Source of the DNA: Spongilla lacustris
Taxonomy: Eukaryota > Porifera > Demospongiae > Spongillida > Spongillidae
Direction: 5' to 3'
Assembly: GCA_949361645.1 (NCBI GenBank)
Contig: OX442430.1
Coordinates: 151,501 to 215,500 of the forward strand
Length of the DNA stretch: 64,000 bases
This document shows, piece after piece, positions 22,509 through 34,739 of this stretch; the stretch's first letter is position 1; each line of letters begins with the position of its first letter. A model generated the notes under the pieces. It saw only the letters and a program-made list of their open reading frames with translations. It made no database searches and was not told the origin of the DNA. A program made the position numbers and the translations under genes.

Positions 22509-22735
22509 CCAGGACACAGCTATTCCCTAGGACAACCAGCAATACCAGGCCTAGGGGTTGTATTTGCACAAAGATGCATGGCATTGTGCATGAGATTATT
22601 CACTGTATGTACAGACCTAGACCTTTTATCAGCAGTCTGGCCACACAACAAAATTCATGACATTGGGCCTTTGTTACTTTGTACAAACATCGAAATAAGA
22701 TAGGATCAGCAGGTGTTTATGTACACACACACATA

Positions 22736-22876
<141 letters not shown>

Positions 22877-24049
22877 CAGCTGAACGTGGGGGAGGAGGAG
22901 GCAGGAATAGGCAACATCTGCCAGTATCACTTACGGCTTCCAGTCATGCATTTGCTACAGATGTTACGTGTACAAGAAGCACACCATTACATGCATGTAC
23001 TTCCTATAACACCAGGGATTTACCGCACCTACCCCTTGGTGTACACGTGGCATGTCACTTGCTGTTCTGTCAATTAATCCAGGGTTCACAAACATGCCAT
23101 TTAAATGTACATATGAAGGGAAGACTTCCTACAATAATACTGCAGCAATGCAAGTAGAACATCGTAACACACACTTTCATGAATCCCTCAATTGTATTTA
23201 GCCAGTCAGACACAATGTTTTGGCATATACAAACTGCCACCACAACCTGTACAAAAAAAAAACAAATAATACTTTCTCTTTTCCTCCTCCCTTCAATTTC
23301 CTTACCTCCCCTTCCATCTCCCTCCCTCCTCATCCCGTCAATTTTCCTACCTCCCCCTCCCTCCTTTCCTCCCCTTATCCCCATTCACGCCGCTGGCCCC
23401 GGCTCTCATCTTATAGCGCATGTCAAATGAAGTACTATCCGGCTGAAAGGATCGTGTGTGAAAGGAAAAAGGTAAGCTAGCTGGGTTTGTTTAAAAAAAA
23501 AACCAAAATAAAACTGAATAATACCATGCTTTCCAGAATGGAAGAATAGTTTATCTAGTGTTGTAAAGTTGTTTTAAGAAGACACTTATATTGGGTTGAA
23601 GAAAAGGACATAAGTTAACCTGTTCTCTTCTACAGTATGCAATATGTGTGTTCAGGTGTATTCTAGTAATCAGTAGCGTTTTTATTTCAGGGAGTTCAAG
23701 TGTCAGCTTAAATTGATTTTTCACAAATACAACGCTCACTAGCTGCAGGAACAATCAGAAGGAACAGTGCATGTGCATGGATGTCACTATGGATGTAATG
23801 TAGCGTTACTGTTGTGTTAATTTAACTGCAGGTGTCACAACAAAGCACTGTTGTACATGTAAATGTGATAATGTTTCAAAAGATTCAACCACATGCAATA
23901 GCGTCCTAGGCTGGTTTGTTTCTCAGACACTCGATACCTCAGGATGCACTTGGATAGCTCACAACATCAACAACCATTCATTCATTATACTGAATCATAC
24001 ACGTAATCACATACACACACGTGATCCTATATATCTCTAATCACTGAAT

Positions 24050-24480
24050 GTTTCCGGACATCACAGTTCCTCCCCATTTCACACTGGTGACAGACCACCA
24101 TCCCTTGTTGTCCATTCTCAACCCTGAAAAGGGATTACCAGCAGTGACAGCAGCACGGTTGCATTGGTATATGTGGTAGGCTAGTCCTGTCTTGATATCA
24201 GGTACAAGAGTACCACCCAGCACACAAATGCTGATGCACTTTCACGTCTCCCAGTAGTGGCCGACATGCAGATGGCACAAACGGACGAGGAGGAAGGAGG
24301 GACATTCCCAACTACAAACCCTCCTGGTCGAGGTGGCAGAATTAGGAAGAACAGCAACAATTAAGGGACCTGGTGTTAGCAAGGGTGTTTCAGCCTATTC
24401 AGGAGGGATGGCCACCCAAAACTACAGAAGAGGTCCGGTTATAAAGCCATGCTTTGAGTAGAGACATGAACTATACATGT
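24050..24480 (+). pseudogene. Ty3/gypsy RNase H/integrase relic, right arm
   Basis: Counterpart of 5061-5495. It gives TLVTDHHPLLSILNPEKGLP and then the linker residues with frame changes. This copy and the left-arm copy share the same lesions, so decay preceded duplication. Confidence 0.65.
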
Positions 24481-24484
24481 ACAG

Positions 24485-24905
24485 CAGTACAATCCTGTGA
24501 AAGGGTACAGGGAGAGGTATAGGCCTGTACCACTGTTCACGGAGGGGTACAGGCCTGCTCAGGGATACAGGCATGTTCAAGGAGGGGTACAGGGATACAA
24601 GCCTGGACAGGGGTACAGGCCTGTACTGGCGGGGGGGAGGGGGGGGGGGTGTACAGGACTGTACAGTGGGTACAGGCTTGTACAGGGGTAAAGGTGTGTA
24701 CATGCAGGGAGGGATACAGGGGTACAAGCCTGGACAGGGGACAGGCCTGCATGTACTGGGGTGGGTGGGGTTGGGGGTACAGGACTATACAAGGGTACAG
24801 GCTTGTACAGGGGTGCAGGCCTGTACAAGGGTAATGGCGTGTACAGGGAGGTACCACTGTACAGGCCTATAAAATTGTACAAAGGCCTGTACAATTTGGG
24901 GTACA
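24485..24905. repeat. GTACAGGCCTGTAC-type minisatellite, right arm
   Basis: Same repeat as 4640-5060 with a few units changed and a longer G tract at 24631-24650. Confidence 0.85.
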
Positions 24906-24943
24906 ACCAATTGTATTGATACATAGCAGTTGTTCATTCAAGA

Positions 24944-25785
24944 TGAACTCCACATACATATAGGTTTACCCATTGTCCTCTGTTTCATTCCATTTCTCTT
25001 GTCTTTTGCTAGGCCATGTAGTGATCCCCATTTCAGTCTGTCCCATTCTTCTTTGCTTTTATCGTCCCCCTTTAGTTACTTCACAGAGTGGTCTCTAGTG
25101 GGTACACCCTTTCCAACACCTGTTCCTTCTGCCTTTTTCTTTGCACAACACGCCCTCTCAATTTGCCCCCACTTTGTTTCTGAACCTGCACTGTTGAGTA
25201 TCATGCGCTCCTCCACACCTGTTGCAAGCCCCTAGGCCTGACGGTCTCCCCCTTCTTGGTGGTGCTGCCACTTGATGTACTTCCTGTTTTGTGACACTCT
25301 GCAACTGTTCTGCGCGTCTTTAGTCTCCCTTTCCGCTATTTCAGCTGTCTCCAGCACCTTGGCAAAAGTGAGGTCTGCCTTTGTGAGGAGTCTCTTCTGT
25401 ACCCCCTCGTCCCTCATACCAAAGAACACCCTGTCTCTCAGCGTCTCTGATAACGTCGCACCAAACGCACAGTTCTGCAAACTTGCTGCATACCACATAT
25501 CACACTTTCTCCCTTCTTTTGTCCCGTTTGTGGAACCGTACGTTCTGCGATGACTAGAGGTTTCGGCGCTACGTGTGTCGTTAAGGCTGCGACCAGTTGC
25601 TCGCACGTTCGGTCTTTCAATTTCTGGGGTGCTATGAGCGCTCGGAGCAGGCCAAATGTAATACAGGCGAGGAAAGCGTCCTTTTTCTGTTCGGCTTCCA
25701 CTTTATTTGCCAGGAAGAAATGTTCTAGCCGCTCGACGTATTAACTCAACCAGTCTTCCGTTGACGCGTCACACTCCCCTGCCAT
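24944..25785 (-). pseudogene. Ty3/gypsy gag relic, right arm
   Basis: Counterpart of 3746-4603. The longest frame here (25606-25232) covers the capsid-type region. A deletion removes part of the segment ahead of the zinc knuckle relative to the left copy. Confidence 0.7.
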
Positions 25786-26577
25786 CCTTCTTAGCTATCC
25801 CATGCACCCTCGTCGCCACTGTAGACCTCAGGATGCACTCGGATAGCTCAGATCCAGCTACAGCTACGTGTAGGCCTACATCTCTTGTCTGAGCAGCCGG
25901 TCGAGGTAAGCAGCCTAACATCATTTCAATACATCGATCTGTCTTGCAGAAAACACAGACTCGAAGCTTTTAGTATTCCATGGCATGTATACTAGTAGTT
26001 ACCCCCGGCACGGGGCGGCACCTGGCCCACCACGCCCTCTGCTCGACTCCAGCTTTGCAAAATGCTTGATTTTACTAAATATCTATGGCAACACATAGAA
26101 ATGCCATTTTAAAATGGCGCCTTATTGCACCAAAACTGATTTACTATTTTTAAAAATGGTCCCCAAATTCTTCACGACAACATCCACTTTTTTTCATATA
26201 TTATATTATTTGGATAGTTGTAGAATTGTTTCAGATGGTGGCAAAAGTTCTAACCCCCCTCTGTTCATTAGTTATAACTAATGGTATATCTTAATTAGCA
26301 TGATTTTTTTTCCATTTTCTGTACAAGTCTATGGAATATCATATTTTCAGAAATGGTCCCAGAATTTGGACGATACAAGGTATAAATTTTGAAATTGCCT
26401 ACATTTAAACATCATTTAGAGTAGTATTAGAGGGTGGCAAAAGTTGCAGGTCCATTAGTTAAGTAAATAATAATCAAGTTAGTAAAAACGCCATACATTC
26501 TCTATGGAACGTACCGCGGAATGAAATCCAAAAATTTACGAACCGCAACTTTCGTGTCCGTTGATTTCTCCATATGG

Positions 26578-27370
26578 TATCAGCAAACCTTCCGCGTGTA
26601 CCTTATATATGCATGTTCCAAAGATGATGGGTAAATGTGTTTACCTCCGACAACCTAAAACTGAAGCCGGCCACGCAAGGAAAAAAAAAAAAAAACTAAA
26701 TTCTGCAGCTGTAATTGCCTGTAAACAGCGGTATTTGGTCATCCAGAAATTAAATTCAGGTTGCCGCGGTTACATGCATGGAATCTATACATGTACATGT
26801 AACCGCTATAGCCTGTTGTAAAACCCACAACCCTGACAGACAGGCTATGCCAAACCAAAATTTGGCTTAAAATCAGTCAAACTCATTTTGGTTTAATGCT
26901 CAGTTAAACTGTATTCACGCCGGGTTTGACGGTTTAAACCAAATCTAACTAGGAAAATGAATTTTAAGCTTATAATACAACATTTGGTTTCAACCGTAAA
27001 GCAACTCGCATTCAAACCAAAATGTTGCACCGCTGATTTAAACGTCAAGTTATAGGTTTGACATTTTGGTTTGACCACGCAACCAATTAATATGTAAACC
27101 ACTGCTTTAGAAACTTTGGTTTGACGTGGCAACCAACTTATTTGCAGTGAATTAATATTTGATGATTATATTAACTGACATAAGACTTCAAACAAATCTA
27201 CTACTCATACCAATAACATGTATGAAAATGATGGCTCACAACTGTTGGGGTTAGTTGTATGCCATGGCGCTTTGCAACAAAAGTTTTATTTTGGCACCGT
27301 TCTAATTCGCCAAAGAACATACAAGAACGCCCACGGGTATTTGGTTTGCGAAAGTATTTTCATAGGGTCA
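26578..27370. other. Gene-free stretch with repeated AAACCAAA motifs
   Basis: From 26845 to 27135 the words AAACCAAA and TTTGGTTTGA occur many times in both orientations, several with small stems between them. No exon was recognised. The 69-codon frame at 27218 overlaps the upstream region of the next gene and has no known motif. Confidence 0.5.
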
Positions 27371-27413
27371 AAGGTCGACAGTGAGCGGAAAAATAAATGT
27401 TCACCGTCGACCT
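27371..27413. promoter_or_regulatory. Dyad element upstream of candidate secreted-protein gene
   Basis: AAGGTCGACAGTGA pairs with TCACCGTCGACCTT 15 bp later, with one mismatch in 14. It sits 35 bp before the TATA-like box, where a dimeric factor could bind. No factor is assigned. Confidence 0.4.
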
Positions 27414-27447
27414 TTTGTGACCTTTAGGGTTCCGCAATTTTGTCGAG

Positions 27448-27455
27448 TATTTAAA
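27448..27455 (+). promoter_or_regulatory. TATA-like box
   Basis: TATTTAAA 50 bp ahead of the ATG at 27505, followed about 20-30 bp later by CATTCATTGCA, which could hold the start site. Confidence 0.45.
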
Positions 27456-27504
27456 CAAATTGTTCCAGTCACATTCATTGCAACACCCGACTGGACGACA
27501 GAGA

Positions 27505-27727
27505 ATGCTGAAGGAACTGGCTCTCCTTGTGACCCTACTGGCGCTATTTGCTGATGCCCGTCCCCAGCGCTATGAGGTTCGAGAAATTATGTAAGCGTCA
27601 TGTATTTACGATATGCAGCAGCAGCTGAAAGATCGAGTTGAGATGAGCGAAGAGGCCGATATCAGAGAACCGAGTGGTGACAATGATAATAGCGAATTAT
27701 TGGCTAACCGCGAAGACATTGTAGAGG
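27505..27727 (+). CDS. Candidate small secreted protein, first two exons
   Basis: Exon 1 (27505-27576) encodes MLKELALLVTLLALFADARP, a textbook signal peptide with likely cleavage after ADA. A 42-bp intron (GTTCGA to ATGCAG) leads to exon 2, 27619-27727, encoding QQLKDRVEMSEEADIREPSG and then an acidic stretch to a GTAAGA donor. A later possible exon near 27807-27842 would add a Cys. The acidic region after the signal resembles a propeptide, so a processed secreted peptide is possible. I do not recognise the family and assign no activity. A second donor (27591) is possible for exon 1 but leads to a stop. Confidence 0.5.
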
Positions 27728-28011
27728 GTAAGAGCGGTGCATGTTGTTAGGCTTGTGTTATAGTTTTATATATATTCCATACTGGTGCAAGAAATGATGA
27801 TCAGTTTGAGGGCAAAGAATGCAGGAAGTTTGACGTCCCAGGTCAGAATGAACTATAAGAGTATTTTTTTACTTCTTTTTCTATATGACATATCAATGTA
27901 TGGACGAAATACGATACGTCCTTGTCACCATGTGAACAATGCAGGAATTACACGTAAGTATTAATTATATCACATTTCCAACTTAACATGATTCCTTGCC
28001 ACAATGAATAT

Positions 28012-28728
28012 GTGTGGTAGCCAGCCTACAGGGGTACATGCCTCTAGTGTGGTAGCCAGCCTACAGGGGTACATGCCTCTAGTGTGGTAGCCAGCCTACA
28101 GGGATACATGCCTCTAGTGTGGTAGCCAGCATACAGGGGTACATGCCTCTAGTGGTGGTAGCCAGTCTACAGGGGTACATGCCTCTAGTGTGAACATGCC
28201 TCTAGTGTAGTAGCCAGCCGCCTTCAGGGATACATGCCTCTAGTGTGATAGCCAGCCTACAGGGATACATGCCTCTAGTGTGATAGCCAGCCTTCAGGGG
28301 TACATGCCTCTAGTGGTGGTAGCCAGTCTACAGGGGTACATGCCTCTAGTGTGAACATGCCTCTAGTGTAGTAGCCAGCCTTCAGGGATACATGCCTCTA
28401 GTGTGATAGCCAGCCTACAGGGATACATGCCTCTAGTGTGGTAGCCAGCCTTCAGGGGTACATGCCTCTAGTTTGGTAGCCAGCCTTCAGGGGTACATGC
28501 CTCTAGTGTGGTAGCCAGTCTACAGGGGTACATGCCTCTAGTGTGGTAGCCAGCCTACAGGGGTACATGCACATGCCTCTAGTGTGGTAGCCAGCATACA
28601 GGGGTACAATGTACATGTATGTGTTACTAGTGTGGTAGCCAGCCTACAGGGATACATGCCGCCTACAGGGGTACGATATACGTGCCACTACAGTCTAGTA
28701 TAGTAGCCCCTATACGTGCCACTAGTTT
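28012..28728. repeat. 35-bp minisatellite
   Basis: About twenty copies of a unit containing GTGGTAGCCAGCCTACAGGG followed by GTACATGCCTCTAGT, with CTTC/CTAC and GGAT/GGGT variants and a higher-order pair near 28155 and 28310. There are no spacers, so it is not CRISPR-like. Confidence 0.95.
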
Positions 28729-28929
28729 CAAGGAGGGTAGTGTAGAGGGTTGGACATTGCAGTGGTCAAAGCAGGGTGTTGTTCAGTTCCAGCAAGATGA
28801 CCCTGACATGGGGCAAATACCCAAAGTATGACGCCCTCATAGTGCTAGCAAAACCCTTAAGAGCCTGTGGTCTCAAAAGTCACATTTGGTGTTGATAATA
28901 TATTCTGCATTGTTCATGGAAGTATTTGC

Positions 28930-29460
28930 TGGGGACTGAGTTCAATAGTTGTATGCAAAAGGTCATACCGACCATGCTGTGGGCACCTTGGAGTGGCAAA
29001 GGTACTGAGAAAGCACCGCAAAGATTTTACCGGATGTATACATGTAGAGGAATGTACAGTATGTGGTGCCCAGAAGTCCTTTCAAAGTGGAGATATTCTC
29101 CTATGGAGGTGATATGGTGATATACCAATGGACCCATGCAACATATTGTCATGGATATCTTGGGTCCCTTGTCTCTCATCCCTTGCTCAAACAAGTACAT
29201 ACTGGTCATTTGGGGGGAGGGATTCAACTGAACCTTGTTGTCAATTTAAGGATGCCCATTGTTGGTGCTGTAATAGACTGGAACCTCAAACTGCCATGCC
29301 TCTTGATGGCATGCCACACCTGTGTCCATGATGAAAACACAAAGGCCACAGGAGTATCTACTACCAGTGCCCTCAGTCAGCCTACCATATGAGTCAGGGA
29401 GCACTTGGGCATGGAACAATGGAGACACAAGCAGTTGTATGATCATAAGGTAGACTGGTA
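28930..29460 (+). pseudogene. Ty3/gypsy integrase relic
   Basis: Frames switch but read HLGVAKVLRKHRKDF, ECTVCGAQKS (HHCC-type zinc region), then PMQHIVMDILGPLSLIP with the first catalytic Asp. After an internal deletion follows VREHLGMEQWRHKQLYDHK, the end of the integrase core. Stops at several points make it inactive. Confidence 0.65.
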
Positions 29461-29539
29461 ATCATACTGTAATGTATGTTGTCCTGCTGCATCCCAGGAG
29501 CATTCCATTCTTGTTGGAAAGGCCCAACAAAAGTCAATA

Positions 29540-29760
29540 AGTGGTTGGGGGGGGGGGCATGGGTGCCCCCAGCTTTTCTGGAAGGGGGGGGGGGGGGGGG
29601 GGGGGGGGGGAAGGAGGGTGCTGTCCGCTTTCAGCCAATTCAGCCAGTGGTGGATGCGCATGTATGTAAACTTTTATTACAAAGGGGGGGGGGGGGGGGG
29701 GGGCCATTCAGTCCCGAAGAGGGGGGCCATGGCCCCCCCTGGGGATGCCCATGGGAGGGG
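29540..29760. mobile_element. G-tract element related to 16303-16593
   Basis: GCATGGGTGCCCCCAGCTTT at the left and GGGGATGCCCATGG at the right give the same type of inverted termini. Two long G tracts (29583-29610 and 29683-29703) lie inside. Confidence 0.55.
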
Positions 29761-32439
29761 GTAGTAAAATGTATCTGTATGAATATACATACAGAGAGCC
29801 TTAGAAGTGAGGAGAGAGGGACATTGCCTCCTGCAGAGAAGTGGGGTCCAGAAAATTGTGTGTGTGTGTGGGGGGGGGGGGGGGGGGGCTGTTTTTACGC
29901 CAATGACATACTGTTGTGTAAGTTTAAATGGAGTCTTTCTCAACACAGTACAATTTGACTGCCTAAAGCACTATCTTACCACACATCTGGGCAATGGATC
30001 TACGCTGGATGATGTGCCTCAAGAGAAGGACCTGGAGAGGCATGATTTAGTACCAGAGGAGCATGTTGAAGAGAACATGTGAGGCACTCAAGAGGACTTC
30101 GCCATCAACAAGTAGGGGCCTGGGTGACACATTAGACGTGTCTTTTATTTGAGGGCTGATGTAACAGTATGTATTCATGTCCAACACGAACTGCTACCAG
30201 GCTGTGTTTGACTGCTCATGTAGTTCCAGTGAACTGTGTACCCTAATGTACCCCATTTTATCTTGTATACCACAAATATTGGTAGAAGTGCATATCCCTG
30301 TTGTGTTGGGTGCTTATTTTAAATGGTTCAAGACACCAAAAGTTTGTTATATTTTCTGTAACTGGTAACATAGATACAGTATGGAATTCTTCACACCTGT
30401 TTATGGAAAGGAGCAGTATTGCCTCATTCAGCAGTTTTTGTATGTTGGACTCTTTTGGTGAAGACCATGCAGACTGTCTCCTTTTGATGCTGACCAAACA
30501 GCTTCTATCTGTGTATGTCTTTTCCATTTGTCATCAGTGCAGCTGCTCCTGCACCCTGCATGAAAAAACAGTCCAATGGACAGCTTATATGTCCAATGAT
30601 TTATGTAGCTACTCTAATTGTACGATAAGCGCGTGCATTGTAAAAATATGGGGAAACGATAAGGGTTCGATCACCTCGGTAAAACTTAAAGAAGAATGTC
30701 CTGAGGTACGTGTATACGCAGCTGCTCTCTTCTTAATGGCAGCATAGAATCAAACTAAAGTGGTGAACCCGGCCGGGCCAAGATAAGAAGAGCTCACCTC
30801 TTTAAAAGATTAAATTATGTCCCGATCAAGGTACGTGTATTCGCAGCTGCTCTCCTTTCTATTGTAATGACAGCAGAGAATCAAGCTAAAGTAGTGAAGC
30901 TGCATGGCCATGCTGCGCTTTAATGGTGCACGGTAGAGTGCATATATAACAAGGTATAATGTAACCATGAATGACCTCTCTCATCATGTAGAAATCAAAC
31001 ACTCAGCATCGGTGAAGGACGAAGAGGTTAGGAACCAGTTAGCGTATTATTGTTTGTTATCTCCCCGTACGTGGCTTTAGGTTCGATGCTTAAGGTAAGC
31101 GATGTAGGTAGACCTACTTATTAACTTGAGCTTGATCAACAGGAATTCTTATGGACCGACGAAAACAACAACCACCACACAGAATGTACTTGGCTATATG
31201 TAAGCCTTTTTTTTCTCGTAAAGACAAGGTAAGAGAATCTTTGCCTCTTTGCTACTGTTCCATATCTTCATTCCTCTTTGTAGCTTTAATTGGAACATCA
31301 TGCTGGCCTCAACCCCCTCTCCGTTTGCCAGCGTTCTCTGGATGATGCGTTGAATGAAACTGCGTGCACTCTATGTACTTGTACAGTTGTATGCTTTTAA
31401 TTTTTCATTTGAACAGCACAGCCATTCTACTAACTAGTGTAGAAGCCAGGCTATATAAAAAGCACATGGATGGGGACTGGGCTCCACATATTTGGTACAA
31501 ACTTTGGTACATATATGGCATCGCACATTTGGTAGAGCGCTGAGCAGCACATATTTGGCGCAAACATCATACATATTTTGTCCATTGAATGAAGCTCCAT
31601 ATTTGATTCATATCGGCTACTTATATTTTATGGGCCAAATATGCGTATGTAAATTTGAAACATATATGGCACATTGTTTGATCAAATTTGGTCACCGTTG
31701 GGTGTGTAAAATATAGTAACTGTAGAGCACTATATGAAACGTGTTCAACCACAAGCAAGGGTTTACTATGTCTTCCACGGGCCAATAAAATCTGTTGTGG
31801 GCTATATTGCTAACATAACAAAGTTGCTATAGATCGAATTTGTGTCAAGCATAGCTCCCCTTACGAAAATAATAAAACAAATCCAACTCGGCAGTAAGTT
31901 TCTAACTTATTGGTTCTAGTGCTTCCGCATAACGGCTAACATTACGCTTCAATCGTGACAAAGATACAGCGCAATAAAACCTCTTATCCGAGTGAATCTT
32001 ATCTTATCAGATCCGGAAGAAACGTTTTTTAAGGTTCGAGGGTGGGAACGAGTGAGCGTTATCTCTGTTGTCCGAGCTTTCTAAACGTCGGCAGTTATAC
32101 CACACTGTAGATATTCGACGGCTGTATCCAAATACGCTCACTAAATTCCAACTGATTCTACGGCGCATCGGCAATAATGGAATCTGGTGTTTGCTAATCA
32201 TATTCATGACACTTCAAATCCTACATAGGACCTACTAATGTAGGTCCCGATACAAGTAAGTATTATTTATCAAACGCTCAAGCATCTGGTTCGTCCGTAA
32301 CCGTCTAGATTTTCCCGGTAACCGTCAACTTTGACCGGATGGATTGTAAACGGTCAGCTATCGTCCACGAATGTGACCGGGATGATCCGGTACGGTTCGC
32401 AGTGATCGTGACCAGATCGATCGCGGCTGACCGCGGCAA
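29761..32439. other. Gene-free stretch
   Basis: A further G tract is at 29869-29888. Imperfect repeats of ACATATTTGG occur at 31480-31690, and AC(C)GTC/GACCGG words near 32290-32430. The 148-codon frame at 30301-30747 has no recognisable domain and I treat it as chance. Confidence 0.45.
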
Positions 32440-32596
32440 CACTGCAATTCCATTGCTTGATTGTATTACTTCAGAGCTGGAAACACGATTTTCTGCTATC
32501 TGCAACAAAGCTTCAAAGCTATTGTTTCTTGTACCATCTATTGTGGTTCAGGATGAGTTTAATAGCGATGTAAACAACATTATTGGTATTTATGAA
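32440..32596 (+). pseudogene. Older hAT-type transposase/ZMYM-like sequence, 5' piece
   Basis: This reads PLLDCITSELETRFS, then LVPSIVV and NNIIGIYE, a pattern found ahead of the dimerisation domain in hAT-derived proteins of the ZMYM/THAP0-like group. The frame is cut exactly at the 8-bp TTTATGAA by the 7.9-kb element and resumes at 40501. Confidence 0.65.
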
Positions 32597-32604
32597 CAGG
32601 GTTG

Positions 32605-32680
32605 CCGAAAGTCAGGCCGGGGTCCGGCCTGTGACCGGCCGGCCTGACAGCCCCGGCCTGTCAGGCCGGCCTGCCCGTTT
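32605..32680. repeat. Left subterminal GC-rich repeats
   Basis: Overlapping copies of GGCCGGCCTGACAG and CCTGTCAGGCCGGCCTG. The right end has the equivalent at 40388-40480. Such clustered motifs are typical binding sites for the cognate hAT transposase; that use is inferred. Confidence 0.7.
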
Positions 32681-32723
32681 ATTAAACAATTTATTAAAAA
32701 TTCATGGCTAACCACAAAACATT

Positions 32724-33035
32724 ATGATATTATTAAACAATTTATTAAAGAGAGCCGCAGTTCAGGGGGAGTATTATGCATGGCTGCTTGTTCCTGAGGC
32801 CCGAATCACAGATGCAAATTCCCCTATTGACCCTCTAGCGTGGTGGAAAATGCACGATGGGCAATTCCCCACAATTGCAAAGCTTGCCAGGAAGTATTTA
32901 GCTATTCCTGCTTCTTCAGCTCCATCCGAGCGGGTGTTTTTGCGAGCTATACATGTATAAGCTGATTCAACAGCGCCAGAGATGGAACCTTCTCCCTCAA
33001 CGTTTGGAGGCGTGTGTCATGCTGAAGCACAATGC
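32724..33035 (+). pseudogene. hAT transposase C-terminal (dimerisation) relic
   Basis: This contains FPTIAKLARKYLAIPASSAP followed by SERVF, the conserved hAT dimerisation signature. After a frameshift it gives QRQRWNLLPQRLEACVMLKH. It points inward from the left terminus, opposite to what a simple hAT would show, so the left end has been rearranged. Confidence 0.75.
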
Positions 33036-33609
33036 ATAACCAACACGGCTGTTTGCGGCTGGAAACCTAGTTTATAAATAGAATATTACGGTATTAGTTT
33101 ACATCCTCTTAGCAACCAGCCTAGCAACCTAGTATGCTTCGAAAAGCTCGATGTGTCTGGTATCGGGTGGCAGTGTATAAGGTTTGGCAAATAGCATGTT
33201 GTGGGGCAGTCCTAGATGGATTTCGTGTCCCAAACACGCAACTTCAGTTTTTGGTTCCTGTCTACGGCGCACGTATTAGTTGTGTTACGTTTACAACGAG
33301 CGATTAGAGTGGTGTGCATAAAAGGTCACATTTTCAGCTTCCTGCAGTTTTCCCAGCGATTCTGCCTACATATTCGCGTTCCTGTGTCATTATTCAACAC
33401 GTACAAAGTAACCAGGTATAATGAATGTTGTATTCTATAATATGGCAAAAAATGTTGACTTTCGCGTAGTTTGAGCTGAGCGTAGCCGTTTGCTTGTACC
33501 ATATAGAGGAACATGAAGACCTTTTAGCAAGGCTATGCAGTATTTGTGCTGACACAGAGGCTGCATATTACATTAGGCATTGATGGAAGTAGAAACCACT
33601 TATTGAATG

Positions 33610-34065
33610 TTAAAAATGAGGCTACTGGCTCATACAAGGCTTATACTGGCTTATGTACCAGGCTCATACTGGCTCACACTAAGGCTACTGGCTCATACTG
33701 CATGATACTAAGGCTAGGATACTGGCTCATGGCTCATACTAAGAATATTTGCTCATACGAAAGTGGGATACTGGTCATCACGTGTTCATACCAACTATTA
33801 CCAAGGCTTCTGGCTCCCACTAAAGCAACTGCCTCATACAAAGGTACTAGCTCATACCCACACACCCACACACACACACATGCACCCCCCCACACACACA
33901 CACACAAAACATATACTTATTGACCGGCACACACACACACAAACACGCAAAAACACACACATACACACATACACATTCAAATCGCTCGACAGCTCATGGC
34001 TCATACTAAGAATATTTGCTGATACTAATACTAAGGCTGCTTGCTCATATTGAGGCTACTGACTC
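33610..34065. repeat. GGCTCATACT minisatellite with CA tract
   Basis: Units of GGCTACTGGCTCATACTAA with variations run to about 33860 and resume at 33990-34065. A CA-rich tract at 33860-33975 lies between. Confidence 0.8.
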
Positions 34066-34121
34066 ATAACACCCACACACACAGAAAAACATATTCACTG
34101 GCACGCACATCACCTTCATCC

Positions 34122-34700
34122 TTTCACACATCACCCTCACCATCCACACATCACCCTCATCCTTCCACACATCACCCTCACACCTCCACACATCACCCTC
34201 ACCCTCCACACATCACCCTCACCCTTCCACACTTCACCCTCCCCCTCCACACATCACCCTCATCCCTCCTTACATCATCTCACATCTCCACACATCACCC
34301 TCACCCTCCACACATCACCCTCACCCTCCACACATCACTCTCCCCCTTCCACACATCACCCTCATCCTTCCACACATCACCCTCACCCTCCACACATCAC
34401 CCTCACCCTCCACACATCACCCTCACCCTTCCACACATCACCCTCACCCTCCACACATCACCCTCATCCTTCCACACACCACCCACACCCTCCACACATC
34501 ACCCTCATCCTTCCACCTCCATACATTACCTCCACACATCACCCTACCCCTCTATACATTACCCTCATCCTTCCACACACACCCTCACCCTTCCACACAT
34601 CACCCTCATCCTTCCACACCTCCCCCTCCTCTTCCACACATCACCCTCCCCCTCTACACATCACTCTCACCCTGTCCACACATCACTCTCATCCTTCAAT
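34122..34700. repeat. CCACACATCACCCTCACCCT minisatellite
   Basis: About thirty units of 18-21 bp, entirely pyrimidine-rich on the plus strand. The long STHHPHPPHITLTL frame comes from the repeat. Confidence 0.95.
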
Positions 34701-34739
34701 ATGGTTACTGATGTTGAAATTAATGCACTAGGTATGTTT

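Noticed and set aside
28012..28728. CRISPR-like regular array
   Set aside because: Units are contiguous, with no unique spacers, and the genome is eukaryotic. It is a minisatellite.
30301..30747. 148-codon plus-strand frame
   Set aside because: No recognisable motif, no coding-like composition, and no splice or promoter support.
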